The notes below the pieces were generated by a model that had not been told where the DNA came from, ran no database searches, and saw only the letters and a program-made list of their open reading frames with translations. Below, piece after piece: positions 23,521 through 35,114 of a stretch of 64,000 nt of DNA. Origin of the DNA: Odobenus rosmarus divergens (Eukaryota > Chordata > Mammalia > Carnivora > Odobenidae); assembly GCF_000321225.1 (NCBI RefSeq), contig NW_004451871.1, positions 1 to 64,000 on the forward strand, in the 5' to 3' direction. The translations under genes and the position numbers were made by a program. Positions within the stretch are counted from its first letter, which is position 1; each line of letters opens with the position of its first letter.

Positions 23521-24420
23521 GAGTGGGTAAATAAAAGATCAAAAGGAACAAAGACTAGAAACAAATAGAGAACATCACCAGAACAACCGATTTTACAGGT
23601 AACAAAACAGGAGTAAATTCATATCTTTCAATAATCACTCTGAATGTAAATGGACTAAATGCTCCAATCAAAAGACATATGGTATCAGAATGGATTAAAA
23701 GAAAACAAGATCCATCTATATGCCGCCTATAAGAGATTCAAGAGATTCATTTTAGACCTAAAGACACCTACGGATTGAAAGCGAGGAGATGGAGAGCCAT
23801 CTATCATGCTAATGGATGCCAAAAGAAAGCCGCAGTAACCATACTTATATTAGACAAACTATATTTTAAACCAAAAGCTGTAACAAGAGATGAAGAAAGG
23901 CATTATATCATAATTAAGGTGTTATCCATGAAGAAGATCTAACAATTGTAAACATTCATGCCTCCCACGTGGGAGCACCCAAATATTTCTATCAATTAAT
24001 AAAAAGCACAAAAACTCTCATTGATAATAATACAATAAGAGTAGGAGATGTTAACACTCCAGTTATAGCAATGGACAGATCATCTGATCAGAAAATCAAC
24101 AAGGAAACAATGGCACCGAATGACACACTGGACCAGGTGGACTTAACATATATATTCAGAACATTGCATCCTAAAGCAGCACAATACACATTCTTTTCAA
24201 GTGCATAGGAAACATTTTCCAGAATAGATCATATACTGGGTCACAAATTAGGTCTCAACCAGTACAAAATATTGAGATCATACCATGCATATTTTCAGAC
24301 CATGCAATGGTCTTGAAACTTTAAGTCAACCACAAATACATGGAGACTAAAGAATATCCTACTAAAGAATGAATGGGTTAACCAAGAAATTAAAGAAGAA
24401 ATTTAAAAAACACACAGAAG

Positions 24421-24623
24421 GGGCGCCTGGGTGGCTCAGTTGGTTAAGCGACTGCCTTCGGCTCAGGTCATGATCCTGGAGTCCCGGGATCGAGTCTCGC
24501 ATCGGGCTCCCTGCTCGGCAGGGAGTCTGCTTCTCTCTCTGACCCTCCCCTCTCTCGTGTGCTCTCTCTCTCATTCTCTCTCTCTCAAATAAATAAATAA
24601 AATCTTTAAAAAAAATAAAAAAA
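24421..24623 (+). mobile_element. Can-SINE in L1 ORF2
   Basis: Near-consensus SINE ('ggggcgcctgggtggctcag', 'cctggagtcccgggatcgag'). A perfect 17-bp TSD 'taaaaaacacacagaag' is at 24404-24420 and 24624-24640. Low divergence and a perfect TSD make it one of the youngest insertions here. Confidence 0.98.
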
Positions 24624-25157
24624 TAAAAAACACACAGAAGCAAATTAAAATGAAAACATGGCAGTCCAAAACCTTTGGGATGCAGCAAAGGCAGTCCTAA
24701 GAGGGAAGTATATCACAATACAGGCCTACTTCAAGAAGCAAGAAAAGTCTCAAATACACAACCTAACCTTACACCTAAAGGAGTTAGAAAAGGAACAAAT
24801 AAAACATAAAGCCAGCAGAAGGGGTTGATAAAGATTAGAGCAGAAATAAATGATATAGAAAAAACAAACAAAAAAACATCAGAACAGATAACAAAGCTTA
24901 GACTTGGTTTTTTGAAAGTATTAATGAAATTGATAAACCATTAGCCAGTCTTATCAAAAAAGAAAAGAGAAAGGACACAAATAAATTAATTCACGAATGA
25001 AAGGGGAGACAATACAACCAATATCACAGAAATAAAAACAATTATAAGAGAATAGTATGAAAAATTATATGCCAACAAACTGACCAAACTGGAAGAAATG
25101 AATAAATTCCTAGAAACAAACTATCAAAACTGAAACAGAATGTGCCCTCTTTATTTT

Positions 25158-25415
25158 TTTTTTTTAAGATTTTTTATTTTTTATTAGATTTATTTTTTAT
25201 TATTTTATTATTATTATTTTTTATTATTTTTTATTTTTTATTTTTTATTAGAGAGAAAGGGAGAGTACAAGCAGGGGGGAGCGGCAGGTAGAGGGAGAGT
25301 GAGAAGCAGGCTCCCCGCTCAGCAGGGAGCCCAACGTGGGGCTCGATCGCAGGACCCTGGAATCATGACCTGGGCCAAAGTTAGCTGCTTAACCGACTGA
25401 GCCACCCAGGTGCCC
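25158..25415 (-). mobile_element. Can-SINE with expanded AT tail, minus strand
   Basis: Inverted SINE whose tail region (25158-25250) has expanded to about 90 bases of 'tttttatta' units. The head ends 'ccacccaggtgcccc'. A short TSD 'cagaatgtg' / 'cagaacgtg' (25137-25145 and 25415-25423) places it within the L1 3' piece that follows. Confidence 0.88.
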
Positions 25416-25541
25416 CAGAACGTGAGGGCATGAACTGAATGGAGCACTGGGTGTTAGACACAAACAATGAATCATGGAACACTACATCAAAAATTAATGA
25501 TGTAATATATGGTGATTAACATAACATAATAAAATTTTAAA
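25416..25541 (+). mobile_element. Very short L1 3' end
   Basis: About 125 bases of the distal carnivore L1 3' UTR ('ggagcactgggtgttagac' to 'aacataataaaattttaaaa'). The ORF2 host word 'aaaactgaaacagaa' recurs as 'aaaaccgaaccagaa' just after it, consistent with a TSD from a heavily 5'-truncated insertion. The SINE at 25158 lies at its 5' edge. Confidence 0.85.
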
Positions 25542-27461
25542 AAACCGAACCAGAAAGAAATAGAAAATTTGAACAGACCCATAACCAGAAAAGAAATTGA
25601 ATCAGTAATCAAAATCTCCCAACAAACAAAAGTCCAGAGCCAGATGGCTTCTGAGGGGAATTCTACCAGACATTTAAAGAAGAGTTAATACCTATTCTCT
25701 CAAACTGCTCCAAAAAATAGAAATGGAAGGAAAACTTCCAAACTCATTCTATGAGGCTGGTATTACCTTGATTCCAAAACCAGACAAAGACCCAACTTAA
25801 AAGGAGAATTATAGGCCAATATCCCTGATGAATAGGGATGCAAAAATTCTCAACAAGATAGTAGCAAATTGAATTCCACAGTACATTAAAAGATTTGTTC
25901 ATCATATTCAAGTGTGATTTATTCTTTGGCTTCAAGACTGGTTCAACATTTGCAAATCAATCAACATAATACACCACATTAATAAAAGAAAGGATAAGAA
26001 CCATAAAATCCTGTCAATAGAAGTAGAAAAAGCATTTGACAATATTCAGCATCCACTCTTGATAAAAACTGTCAACAAGGTAGGGATAGAGGAAAAATAC
26101 TTCAACATCATAATGGTCATATATGAAAGACCCACAACTAATATCATCCTCAATGGGGAAACACTGAGAGCCTTTCCACTATGATCAATAACATGACAAG
26201 GATATCCACTCTCACCAGCACTATTTAACATACTACTGGAAGTCATAGCCTCAGCAATCAAACAACAAAAAGAAATAAAAGACGTCCAAATTGGTAAGGA
26301 AGAAATTAAACTTTCACTATTTGCAGATGACATGGTACACTTTGTAGAAAACTTGAAAGACTCCACACACAAAAAAAATTGCTAGAACTGATACATGAAT
26401 TCTGAAAAGTTGCAGGATATAATAACTTACAGAAATCTGTTGGATTTCTATAAACCAATAATGAAGCAACAGAAAAAGAAATCAAGGAGTTGATCAAATT
26501 TGCAGTTGTACCAAAACCAATAAGATACCTAGGAATAAACCTAACAAAAGAGGTAAAAGATCTGTACTCTGAAAACTATAGAACACTTACGAAAGAAATT
26601 GAAGAGGACACAAAGAAATGAAAACACATTTCATGCTCATGGATTGGAAGAATGAACATTGTTAAAATGTCTATGCTACCCAAAGAAATCTACACATTTA
26701 ATGCAATCCTTATCAAAATAACACCAGCATTTTTCACAGACCTAGAACAAACAATCCTAAACTTTCTATGGAACCACAAAAGACCCCAAAGAGACAAAGC
26801 AATTCTGAAAAAGAAAAAGTGGGGGCATCAAGATTCTGTATTTCAAGCTATATTACAAAGCTGAAGACATCAAGACAGTATGGCCCTGGCACAAAAACAG
26901 ACACATAGATCAATGAAACAGAATAGAAAACCCAGAAATGGACCTACAACTACATGGTCAACTAATATTTGACAAAGCAGGAATGAATATCCAATGGGAA
27001 AAGGGCAGTCTCTTCAACAAATGAAGTTGGGAAAACTGGACAGCAACATGCAAAAAAAAGAAAAAAGAAAGAAAGAAAGAAACTGGACCACTTTCTTACA
27101 CCGTACACAACAATAAATTCAAAATGGATTAAAGACCTAAATGTAACACCTGAAACCATAAAAATCCTAGAAAAGAACACAGGCAGTAACTTCCTTGGCA
27201 TTGGCCACAGCAATTTTTATCTAGATTTGTCTCCTGAAGCAAGGGAAACAAAAGCAAAAATAAATTATTCTGGCTATATCAAAATAAAAATCTTCTGCAC
27301 AGTGAAGGAAACAACCAACAAAACTAAAAGGTGACCTACAGAATGGGAGAAAATATTTGCAAATGACATATCTGATAAAAGGTTAGTATCCAAAACATAT
27401 AAAGAACATATAAAACTCATCACCCCAAAAATCAATAATCCAATTAGAAATGGGCAAAAGA

Positions 27462-27655
27462 GCGACGCCTGGGTGGCTCAGTCATTAAGTGTCTGCCTTC
27501 GGCTCAGGTCATGAGCTCAGGGTCCTGGGATCGAGCCCCGCATTGGGCTCCCTGCTCAGCGGGTAGCCTGCTTCTCCCTCTCCCACTCCCCCTGCTTGTG
27601 TTCCCTCTCTCGCTGTGTCTCTCTCTGCCAAATAAGTAAATAAAATCTTTAAAAA
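27462..27655 (+). mobile_element. Can-SINE in L1 ORF2
   Basis: Complete SINE with a perfect 14-bp TSD 'aaatgggcaaaaga' at 27448-27461 and 27656-27669. The ORF2 text resumes exactly after it. Confidence 0.97.
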
Positions 27656-28117
27656 AAATGGGCAAAAGACATGAACAGACATTTCTCCAAGAAGACATCC
27701 AGATGGCCAACAGACACCTGAAAAGATGTTCATCATCACTTACCATAAGACAAATGGAGTTTGAAACTATAGGGATATATCACCCCATACCTGTCAGAAT
27801 GGCAAAAATCAACAACATAAGAAACAACAGGTGTTGGTGAGGAAATGGAGAAAGGGGAACCCTCTTGCACAGTTAGTGCAAATGCAAATTGGTGCAGCCA
27901 CTCTAGAAAGCAGTATGGTGGTTGCTCAAAAAATTGAAAATAGAACTTCCCTGTGATCCAACAATCACACTATTGGGTACATACCCAAAGAATACAAGAA
28001 CTTTAATTGAAAGGGATACTTGTACCCCTATGTTTATAGCAGGATTATTTACAATAGCCAAGATATGAAAGCAGCCCATGTGTCTATCAATTGATGAATG
28101 CATAAAGAAGAGTGGTG

Positions 28118-28119
<2 letters not shown>

Positions 28120-28160
<41 letters not shown>
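28120..28160. repeat. (AC)20 microsatellite
   Basis: An uninterrupted AC run of about 41 bases at the TA/AC-rich site of late L1 ORF2, just before 'tggaatattattcagcc'. Likely polymorphic. Confidence 0.97.
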
Positions 28161-28162
<2 letters not shown>

Positions 28163-28367
28163 GAATATTATTCAGCCATAAAGAAGAACAAAATCTCGCC
28201 ATTTTCAGTGACATGGGAGGAGCTAGAGAGTATAATGTTGAGCAAATAAGTCAGCCAGAGAAAGAGAAATATCATAGGATTTCAGTTATACATGGAATTT
28301 AAGAGACAATACAAATGAGCAAAGGTGAAAAAAGAGAGAGAGAGACAAATCAAGAAACAGTCTCTTA

Positions 28368-28709
28368 CAAATACCATATGATTTCACTCATATGTGGAAT
28401 TTAAGAAACCAAACAGGTGAACATGGAGCGGGGAGAGGCAAACCTTAAAATAGACTCTTAACTATAGAGAACTAACTGAGAGTTGCTGGAGAGGAGGTGG
28501 ACAGGGACATAGGTTAAATGGGTGATTTGTATTAAGGAGGGCACTTGTGATGAGCACTGGGTGTTATATGTAAGTGATGAATCACTTAATTCTACTCCTG
28601 AAACTAGTATTACACTAATGTTAACTAGGTGGAATTTAAATACAGGCTTGAAACAAACCAGCAAAGAAATAAAAACAAGCAAAAAAACTCAAACAAAACA
28701 AAACAAAAG
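28368..28709 (+). mobile_element. L1 3' UTR piece nested in L1 3' UTR
   Basis: The host 3' UTR text 'aaacagtctctta' (28355-28367) is followed by a second pass of the same 3' UTR starting 'caaataccatatgatttcac'. That runs to an A/CA-rich tail near 28700. After a SINE, 'aaacagtttctta' (28924-28936) resumes the host. This is a second, 5'-truncated L1 insertion and not a simple tandem duplication. Confidence 0.88.
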
Positions 28710-28922
28710 TTTATTTTTTAAAGATTTATTTATTTATTTATTTGAGAGAGAGAGAGAGAGAGAGCATGGGGGAAGGGCAGAGGGAGAGGGAGAGAGAGCC
28801 CCAAGCAGACTCTGCACTGATTGCAGAGCCCAACTCAGGGTTCCATCTCATGACTCTGAGATCACAATCTGAGCTGAAACCAAGAGTCAGATGCCTAACC
28901 AACTGCACCGTCCAGGCACCCC
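28710..28922 (-). mobile_element. Older Can-SINE, minus strand
   Basis: Inverted SINE in the tail of the nested L1 piece, with 'gagatcacaatctgagctgaaacc' body and a degraded head 'actgcaccgtccaggcacccc'. It inserted in A-rich DNA, so no separate TSD can be defined. Confidence 0.88.
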
Positions 28923-29255
28923 AAAACAGTTTCTTAACTATAGAGAATAAACTGGTGATCACCAGAGGGTAGGGATTTGGGAGAATAGGTTAAATAAGTG
29001 ATGGTAATTAAGGAGTGCACTTGTGATGAGCACTGGGTGATGTAAGGAATTGTTGAATCACTATATTTTATACCTGAAACTAATATAACACTGTATGTTA
29101 ACTAACTGGAATTAAAATAAAAACTAAAAACAATGAGGATGTCAAACTTAGGTTCTTTGAATTCCCTACTGGCTCTAACACTCCAGGATCCAAGTAGACA
29201 TATGATAATAGAAATAGTTTCTATTTCTGGTAATAATTTCATTATTCCATAATTT

Positions 29256-29439
29256 TTTAAAGATTCTATTTATCTGAGAGAGAGAGAGACAGAGTGAGCA
29301 TGAGCAGGGGGAAGGCAGAGGGAGAAGCAAACACCCTGCTATGCAGGGAGCCCAACACAGGGCTTGATCCCAGAACCCTAAGATTATGACCTGAGTCAAA
29401 GGTAGATGCCCAATTGACTGAGCCACCCAGATGCCCCCC
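29256..29439 (-). mobile_element. Can-SINE, minus strand
   Basis: Inverted SINE with a perfect 17-bp TSD 'tcattattccataattt' at 29239-29255 and 29440-29456. The body is fairly diverged despite the perfect TSD. Confidence 0.95.
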
Positions 29440-29456
29440 TCATTATTCCATAATTT

Positions 29457-31337
29457 AACAAATTCACATAATAAAGATAATGTGGGCTAGGATACAAACC
29501 AGGCTTTCACTAATTACTTCAGAAGCATGTGAGGGAAGTGGAGATTGTGAAGCAGAGGGTATGTTTTGCTTTTATATATCTTTGCACTCTATTTTTTTTC
29601 ATTTATTCCCACAAGCATGAGCTATTATTTGAAAAGAAAACATAAAGAAACTAAATAGAAAAACAATTCATCCATTCCTTCAAGAAATATTTATCAAGCA
29701 CTCAGTACTGCCATGCCCTGTAAAATAGAACTGTGAACAAGACAGATATGGCTTTTTCTTTCATGGACCTTAAAATAAGGGGTCTCTGAAGAAGTACAGA
29801 GACATCTGATCTACTCAAGACATGTTTCTTAACTGTGGTCTGGAGATTGTATAGGAATCACCTATGCACTTGAAAAATTCAGATTCTCAGGTCCCATCAT
29901 AAACTTATTGAATAAAATATCGGGGAGAGACCAGGAACTCTCAAGTTTTAACAAGCAGCACAGGTGATTCTTCTGCACACTATAGTTTGAGAATTTCTAT
30001 TCTAGGGCATGGGATAGTTTTACATTTTGTTCTCTTTGCATATCTGCATTTTCTACAGTTTCTTCAGTGAATATGCAATATTTAAGAAAAAAAACTATTT
30101 AAGTTACTTAAGAAAATTTAACCAAATATATAGTTAGAATACCTGCTAACAGAAATCAGTGTTGTAATCAGGGTGTGAATTTTAAGATAAAAAATCAAAA
30201 GTTAGGTTTTGAAGGATGGGGTACCAATAGATTAGCTGAGAAAATATTCCAAAAATATAACACAGACTCTGTTAAGAAATACATGGAGGTAAGAGTAAAC
30301 AAAATATGGTCAGAGAATTAATGAAGCATATCTGCTCAAAGCAGAGAGGTTTTTAGTGAAGAAACTGATGATGTTGAGGAGCAAAAAAGGTAACATATTA
30401 AAAAAAAAGTCTTGTTTATCAAGCTGAGGTGTTTTGACTTGATTCAGGTCAATCAATAAATTTCCTTGACCAAGGGTGGATGGAATAATGCAAATCAAGC
30501 CTTGGGAAGATTTGTTTGGTAGTGTTATGCAGGCTAACGAGAGAAGAAGAAAGACTAGAATAAAGGGGATTAGCTATAAGGCTGGTGGAGTAATACAGAC
30601 CTAAACAATAGTGATGGCTGTAAAACTGTACTAAATAAGGGGTTAAAATGGTAAGTAAAATTTTAAAAAATTGATGCTTATAAAAACCTCTATTCTCCAT
30701 ATTTTTGTATTAATAGACACGGTGTTTTGCTCTTTGATTAGAGGACAGTGCTTTCTGTATTAGGGTAATGGGCTCTTTCAGACATGATGACCTGACTTGC
30801 CATGTTTAAGCATTGACTCCTTTGAGCATTTAGTCTATACATTGTAAATTTTAGTAACGAGAAATTTATTCTTTTTAAATGCCAAAGAACAAAACAGCCT
30901 TTATACACTTTACTTGTTTTTGAGTTATGAGACCCTAAGAACAGAGCTTTAAGTGGGCATTATCTTATAGATTCAGGGTACAATAATCTGATCGGAGAAA
31001 ATCTTCACTGGATTTAGATAACTGTTAAATGTTAGAGCTGAAGGGGACTATGGAGTTTATCTAGTCTTACTATCTGACTTTATTAATAAGGAATTTGAAG
31101 CCCAGAGAAGTTTAGCAACTAGATCTGCATTTCCAATAAGCCAGGGTCAGAGTCTGAAGCAGAACCCAGAGCTCTGCCTCCTAGTCTTGGTTCTTTCTGC
31201 TACACCATGTAGTTTCCTGACATCATTGCCTTATTTTGCTTTTGGCCAACATTTTGATTATCACCATCTCTGCCTTTGAAAAAAACCTCATCTGTTAGCC
31301 TAGTAGTATTACAGGATTTTTTTGCCCCATTAATGCC
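29457..31337. other. Mostly unique DNA with L2, MER5A and MIR-like relics
   Basis: An L2-like minus-strand piece is at about 29665-29800. MER5A is annotated separately. A segment at about 31030-31210 reads 'agagctgaaggggactatggag', 'gaatttgaagcccagagaag', 'gctacaccatgta', an old MIR-type or similar SINE-like relic. The DNA at 30010-31020 shows no gene, repeat or RNA that I recognise. Confidence 0.6.
29828..30003 (+). mobile_element. MER5A-type hAT DNA transposon relic
   Basis: It matches the MER5A layout: 'ctgtggtctggag', 'aggaatcacctatgcacttgaaaaattcagattctcaggtcc', 'ttaacaagcagcacaggtgattctt', 'cacactatagtttgagaa'. These terminal motifs are near inverted repeats, as in non-autonomous Charlie elements. 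Confidence 0.8.
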
Positions 31338-31876
31338 TGCGGTTCTTGGTCCTGCTGCTTCAAAGAATGAAGAGGTAGACCAGACAGAGAGTGGTGGGCA
31401 GCAAAGTAAAGTTTATTAAATGAAAGTATAAAGCTCCCAGAGAAGGAAGGGACCTTGAAGGGTTGTCATTTTGGTGTTAAAATATAGGGGTTTTAATAAG
31501 CTCTTTTGCAGAACTATCTTGAGCCTCCCGAGTATGAGCCCCCTGTGGATGGGCTGCTATGGTGTGCCAATAAGGGCTTTGATCATGCACCTGTCTACCT
31601 ATTGGGTTATTGTTCACGTGTTGATGGTCTTTTGGGCTGACATGTGGAGACTAACTGCCTCAACTTGTGATAGTGACCGATGTTTTACAGTTGTTTTGTT
31701 TCAGGATGTTTTGCAAAAGTCGCTTCTGCAGAGGCTCCTAGACAGAATGCTATTGTGGTCTTGTCTAAGTTGTAAAACAGGATGCTAATGTGGTTTCATC
31801 TTAGCTGTCCCATCTCCCTGCTTTCTTGTTGGGGACCCTGGCCCTGACTACCTAAGGGTCCAATTAACTCCTAACG
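31338..31876 (-). mobile_element. Solo LTR, ERV1-like, minus strand
   Basis: On the minus strand this has LTR order: U3, a TATA-like box (TTATTAAAA, 31491-31499), then AATAAA (31412-31417), followed by a U5-like end with 'ctgcccacc' and 'ttgaagcagcaggaccaag'. That ending is typical of gammaretrovirus-like LTRs. About 540 bp, no internal viral genes nearby, so a solo LTR left by recombination. Exact ends and TSD are uncertain; the plus-strand ORF at 31471-31788 is LTR sequence, not a gene. Confidence 0.72.
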
Positions 31877-32687
31877 GTAGGTTCCTTCTCATAAGCTTAG
31901 TCAAGTAGTGTCATATTTGCTAATGTTGATCAAAATGTACTAGTCTTTCTGTGAGAAACATAGACATAAAATTTAAAGTTCTTTGGCTCCGTATTTCCAG
32001 TTTTAACCTAATACACTTCCCACTCCTCAATTAGATAGCACTTTCAAAGCCACATTGGAACTTCAGAGCCTTAACTTTTAAAAAAATGGGGAAAAAAGAT
32101 GCTGGATTTTATAGTTTTGTGCATGTAATATCACACTAGAACCATCTGGGTGTAAAAATTATTCCATATTTAGATGATCAAGAACAAACGTACGAGGACT
32201 AAGGCCATAGGCAAAATTTGAAATATTGTGAATCCAACTATATTTACCCAGAGAACAAAAATGTAAACTGTTGTTATAGTACAGCTTGTTTGTTGCCAGC
32301 CTTTTCTGTGCTAAAAGAAGAAGCAATGCAGAGGGAATGGGGGAGGGGATATTCCCTTCCTCCCATGGGACGTACATGTAAAATTATAATTGTAATCTCT
32401 GGCAAGGAGAGGGTTTCTTTAACACATAAAAAAAGCCATGAAGTTTTAACAAAGACAGTCAAAGACACTTTATGGATTTATGATCCGCCAAATCTAAGTC
32501 CAAGTTATCAAACAGAGTGTTCACCTTTTAGCACCAGGCATTTCACTCCAAGACCCAGGCCAAATGCCTGGTTGCCTTTCCTATATGCACCCTCACAATA
32601 ACTGATCACCCCATGGCCAAATAAGGATGGGTCTCTCTGCATATGCAACGGCTGGACTTGCTTGGGGGAAAAAGGTAGTTCCACCTA

Positions 32688-32730
<43 letters not shown>

Positions 32731-32971
32731 GCAAAACCTCCAAATAAGACCAATATCTTGTATTTAGCAATTGAAGTAATTACTGCATAATTTTTACTTT
32801 ACTTTATCTTGACCTGACAGAGTATTCTTTACTAGTGTAAGAAAGTGATGCAGAGGTAGAGGTTCACATAGAAAAGGAAAATAATGTATCCTGGGTATTA
32901 GAAAACTCGATCTGAAATCATACTTATGAAACCAGTTCATAGATGGATACTCCCCAACACGTAGCTCCTTC
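31877..32971. other. Unique DNA with a CT/CA repeat
   Basis: I recognise no gene or dispersed repeat. A CT run followed by CA units lies at 32688-32730. The open frame at 32218-32601 (127 codons) has no family resemblance and no supporting signals. Confidence 0.5.
32688..32730. repeat. (CT)n(CA)n microsatellite
   Basis: The CT tract has one 'ttt' interruption and is followed by about 6 CA units. It is not attached to a visible SINE. Confidence 0.9.
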
Positions 32972-33151
32972 TTTTCTTTTCTTTTATTTATTTATTTATT
33001 TATTTATTTGAGAGAGAGAGAGCACAAGAGGGGGTAGGGTCAGAAGGAGAAGTGGAAGCAGGCAGTCCAATGCGGGACTCGATCCCGGGAATCCGGGATC
33101 ATGACCTGAGTCAAAGGCAGTCGCTTAACCAACTGAGCCACCCAGGTGCCC
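32972..33151 (-). mobile_element. Can-SINE, minus strand, internally shortened
   Basis: Inverted SINE with an (ATTT)n tail (32985-33009). The middle lacks part of the 'gagcagggagcc' segment: 'gaagtggaagcaggcagtccaatgcggg' runs straight into the head. The TSD is weak ('agctccttctt' / 'aactcctcctt'). Confidence 0.9.
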
Positions 33152-33439
33152 GCATAACTCCTCCTTAATTACACATTTGCCCTCCCTCCTTTCAACTTTC
33201 ACTGTGTAATCATTTTCCTTCCTTGACTGACCTTAAACCATGAAGTCCCAGCAGTCCAACTCTTCTCTAGTTTAGCGGATCAGCTCTTCTAAACTGTACT
33301 GGTCTGATTGCTAAAATAGCAACTTTGCCCAGCCCATTAAAATATTTTAGACAAACTGATTCTGCCCTTGTTGACCCACCCATCTAGCAATTGTTATTCT
33401 CAGAACAGAGAATTCTGCATTAGATACTTTGTATAAATA

Positions 33440-33640
33440 GGGGCGCCTGGGTGGCTCAGTCGATGGAGGATCTGCCTTTGGCTCCGGTCGTGATCCCAAG
33501 GTCCTGGGATTGAGCCCCGTGTCAGGCTCCCAGCTCAGTGCGGAGTCTTCTCTCCTTCTGCCTCTGCCTCTCCTGCTTGTGCTCCCTCTCTCTCAAATGA
33601 ATAAATTCTTAAAAAAATAAATAATAAAATGGTTTTTAAA
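33440..33640 (+). mobile_element. Can-SINE, first of a tandem pair
   Basis: Complete SINE ending in an A/AT-rich tail (33610-33632), directly followed by a second SINE in the same orientation. The left copy of the 18-bp TSD that brackets the pair is at 33422-33439. Confidence 0.95.
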
Positions 33641-33833
33641 GGTACCTGGGTGCCTCAGTCGGTTAAGCGTCTGCCTTCAGCTCAGGTCATGATCCCAGGG
33701 TCCTGGGATTGAGCCCCACATCGATGGGTTCTCTGCTCAGTGGGGAACCTGCTTCTCCCTCTCCCTCTGCCTGCTGCTCTGCCTGCTTGTGCTCGCTCTC
33801 TGTCAAATAAATAAATAAAATCTTTTTTTAAAA
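33641..33833 (+). mobile_element. Can-SINE, second of a tandem pair
   Basis: Same orientation as the first copy, starting 'ggtacctgggtgcctcag'. It is of a slightly different sequence type, so it is not a recent duplication. The right copy of the shared TSD 'agatactttgtataaata' is at 33834-33851. Confidence 0.95.
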
Positions 33834-33851
33834 AGATACTTTGTATAAATA

Positions 33852-34897
33852 AGCTCAAGTATTTTGTATCAAATACTATCAGTGTACTAAGCAATGTACC
33901 GACATTGTGTGCTTTTATGTATGGAAGGAAAGAACATGTGGAAGGGAGTTGTTCAAGGACAATAAAAAAGTTTCCTCTAACCTCAAAGTACTTCCAATCT
34001 ACTGAGAGGAAAACAAATTAAGCTACCTAGAATTTAAAATGACTTTTTACAAAGAACAGGAAAGTCATAGGAAAATGTCACTTTAGCTATACTTTGGACC
34101 CAACAGATGATAATATCAATTACAACTATTTAGCTACTTCCTTTCAGGACAAAGTAGACAAGACTCATAGCATAGTAGTTTTCTTTGAACTTCATAACCA
34201 ATGTCTCCAAACATTTTCTGGACATTCTGATGCCTCTTTTCTGGTAAGGCTCATCTCAATATTGCAATATATAAGATAAAGTAAAAAAAAAATCCAGATA
34301 ACATTGATTTAAAGAAAATTAGTCTGAAGCTTTTTGGTGTTTTTGTTAAGTGTCAACAAAGGAGACAAGAAAATTTCACCTTAAAAAAATATTTTCAAAG
34401 TGCAGGAAACAAACAAGAAAAACCTCATCTGTATTTAACTCCTAATAGTTAATTTGGGAGTAAACCAAATTTGGGTCTGGAAAAATGTGTTAAAAATGTG
34501 TTAACTTAGTTACTGAAGGCAAATATTTTTGAGGGAATGTATGCTTGGCAACACTGGAAGTTTTACTATCCTTGACCTCTTAAAATACTTAGTCGCTCCA
34601 TTGTTTTTTATAATCATGTCTCTCCTTCTCTCTTTCTGACATAGAAAATTCTTCCATGAAATGCCAATAGTAACCATATCATTTCCAGACACTCCCTGTG
34701 CAGCAGGATTCAGCTAACCAAAATGGTGAGTCCATGCAGCAAACTGAATAGGATCATGACTACAAGTCAGAAACATTCAAATTCCAACTTTGCCACAAAC
34801 CGGTTGGACAAATCATATAACTTCCCTGTGCCCCAGTCATCTATGAGTTAAATATGCTGTTGAACTATGTAATCTCTTAAGGCCCTTAAAATTCTCA
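33852..34897. other. Unique DNA with a MIR relic
   Basis: At about 34725-34885 the order 'aggatcatgactacaagtcag', 'caaattccaactttgccac', 'acttccctgtgccccagtc' matches MIR on the plus strand. From 33852 to 34720 I see nothing recognisable. Confidence 0.6.
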
Positions 34898-34912
34898 CAA
34901 TCTATTGTTTCT

Positions 34913-35085
34913 TTTTTTAAATTTTTAAATTTAAATTCAGTTAGCCAATACATAATACATCATTAGTTTTTGATGTAATGTTCAACGATTCATCAGTTAT
35001 GTAAAACACCCAGTGCTCATCACATCACGTGCCCTCCTTAATGCCCGTCACCCGGTTATTACCCCATCCCCCCACCCATCTCCCT
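34913..35085 (-). mobile_element. Short L1 3' end, minus strand
   Basis: The reverse complement is the distal carnivore L1 3' UTR with its A-rich tail ('gccaatacataatacatcatt', 'cacccagtgctcatcac' seen on plus). TSD 'caatctattgtttct' / 'caatctatggtttct' at 34898-34912 and 35086-35100 (one mismatch). Confidence 0.93.
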
Positions 35086-35114
35086 CAATCTATGGTTTCT
35101 ATAATTTAAAAGAT

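Larger units (their letters stand above)
23605..28300 (+). pseudogene. L1 ORF2 remnant
   Basis: The endonuclease start 'NSYLSIITLNVNGLNAPIKRH' is present near 23612, but the usual ATG is lost. RT words '[10 protein letters not shown]' (about 25770) and 'FADDM' (about 26323) are visible, then late ORF2 at 26652-27200. Five insertions and many stops separate the pieces. Confidence 0.88.
20893..29130 (+). mobile_element. LINE-1 with complete 5' end and nested insertions
   Basis: The 5' UTR begins 'gggttaagatggtggaagag' directly against the broken end of the previous L1. Order: 5' UTR (to about 22430), ORF1 remnant (about 22440-23520), ORF2 remnant (about 23605-28300), 3' UTR to about 29130. Later insertions are SINEs at 23216, 24421, 25158, 27462 and 28710, plus two short L1 3' pieces (25416 and 28368). 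Frames are broken. A longest match '[16 protein letters not shown]' near 26310 keeps the RT FADD core. No clear TSD was found. Confidence 0.93.

Noticed and set aside
24421..24623. tRNA gene suggested by the tRNA-like SINE head
   Set aside because: The head is a SINE promoter region; it cannot fold as a complete cloverleaf, and the same head occurs in about 30 SINE copies here.
31471..31788. 105-codon plus-strand ORF
   Set aside because: It lies antisense within the minus-strand solo LTR and matches no protein family I know.
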